Of a DNA stretch of 64,000 nt, positions 63,965 to 64,000 are shown piece after piece. The notes beneath the pieces are model-generated. The model was not told the DNA's origin. It did no database searches and saw only the letters and a list, made by a program, of their open reading frames with translations. The DNA is from Schistosoma haematobium (Eukaryota > Platyhelminthes > Trematoda > Strigeidida > Schistosomatidae), in contig NC_067195.1 in assembly GCF_000699445.3 (NCBI RefSeq), forward strand, positions 52,928,465-52,992,464, written 5' to 3'. Every line of letters begins with the position of its first letter. Position 1 is the first letter of the stretch. The position numbers and the translations under genes were made by a program.

Positions 63965-64000
<36 letters not shown>
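63730..64000. other. 3' flank of the last exon
   Basis: Probable 3' UTR and downstream sequence. AATAAA is not visible; aataataattttt near 63788 is the nearest A/T-rich candidate. Confidence 0.45.
63968..64000. repeat. CT dinucleotide microsatellite at window end
   Basis: The CT run continues to the last base, so its length is unknown. Confidence 0.95.

Noticed and set aside
1..64000. CRISPR array, operons, rRNA
   Set aside because: Eukaryotic, intron-rich sequence; no regularly spaced short repeats and no rRNA similarity were seen.

Overview
The window is AT-rich metazoan DNA and almost certainly comes from a blood fluke (Schistosoma). The evidence is a set of schistosome-type mobile elements: an RTE/SR2-type LINE, Penelope-like remnants, a Merlin-type transposase remnant, and Sm-alpha-like repeats carrying hammerhead-ribozyme sequence. 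I cannot name the species.

One protein-coding gene fills the window on the + strand: the 3' two thirds or so of a dystrophin gene. I placed 22 coding exons between 438 and 63729 by eye, using AG acceptors, GT donors, codon phase and similarity to vertebrate dystrophin. Exons at 438-21952 and 26003-33364 encode the last spectrin-like repeats. Exons at 34870-36013 encode the WW domain, 35877-49523 the two EF-hand-like regions, and 49309-53025 the ZZ zinc finger. Exons at 59609-61111 encode the C-terminal coiled coils that bind syntrophin and dystrobrevin in other animals. The last exon (63517-63729) ends with an in-frame TAG. All exon junctions agree in phase except the first (702 to 7383), so at least one exon between those positions is missing from my model. 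A low-complexity insertion of roughly 170 residues separates the two EF-hand regions, where vertebrates have about ten residues.

The introns hold the rest. 2734-5951 is a nearly intact antisense RTE LINE with a 15-bp target-site duplication and one frameshift in an A-run. Two degenerate antisense RTE copies (42577-44512 and 56637-58160) share about 1.49 kb without a visible difference. Penelope-like pieces lie at 6453-6900, 14573-14633, 21281-21342, 37175-38435 and 39828-40120. Two tRNA-derived, hammerhead-bearing short repeat families recur many times, often as head-to-head palindromes. One such 590-bp palindromic unit occurs as an inverted pair (30578-31165 and 36117-36715) enclosing exons 8 to 10. 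A separate ~280-bp repeat family with trinucleotide tails has five copies. Other remnants are LINE 3' ends with TGAC tails, a GC-rich TE segment at 9.95-10.95 kb, a Merlin-type transposase, and microsatellites, including a CT run at the window end.

I saw no rRNA gene, no convincing tRNA gene, no CRISPR array and no second host gene. Everything between exons is intron of the one gene. The most interesting points are the ribozyme-bearing palindromic repeats, the inverted pair around the WW-domain exons, the sharp-edged identical repeat pairs that suggest recent gene conversion or duplication, and the divergent EF-hand linker.
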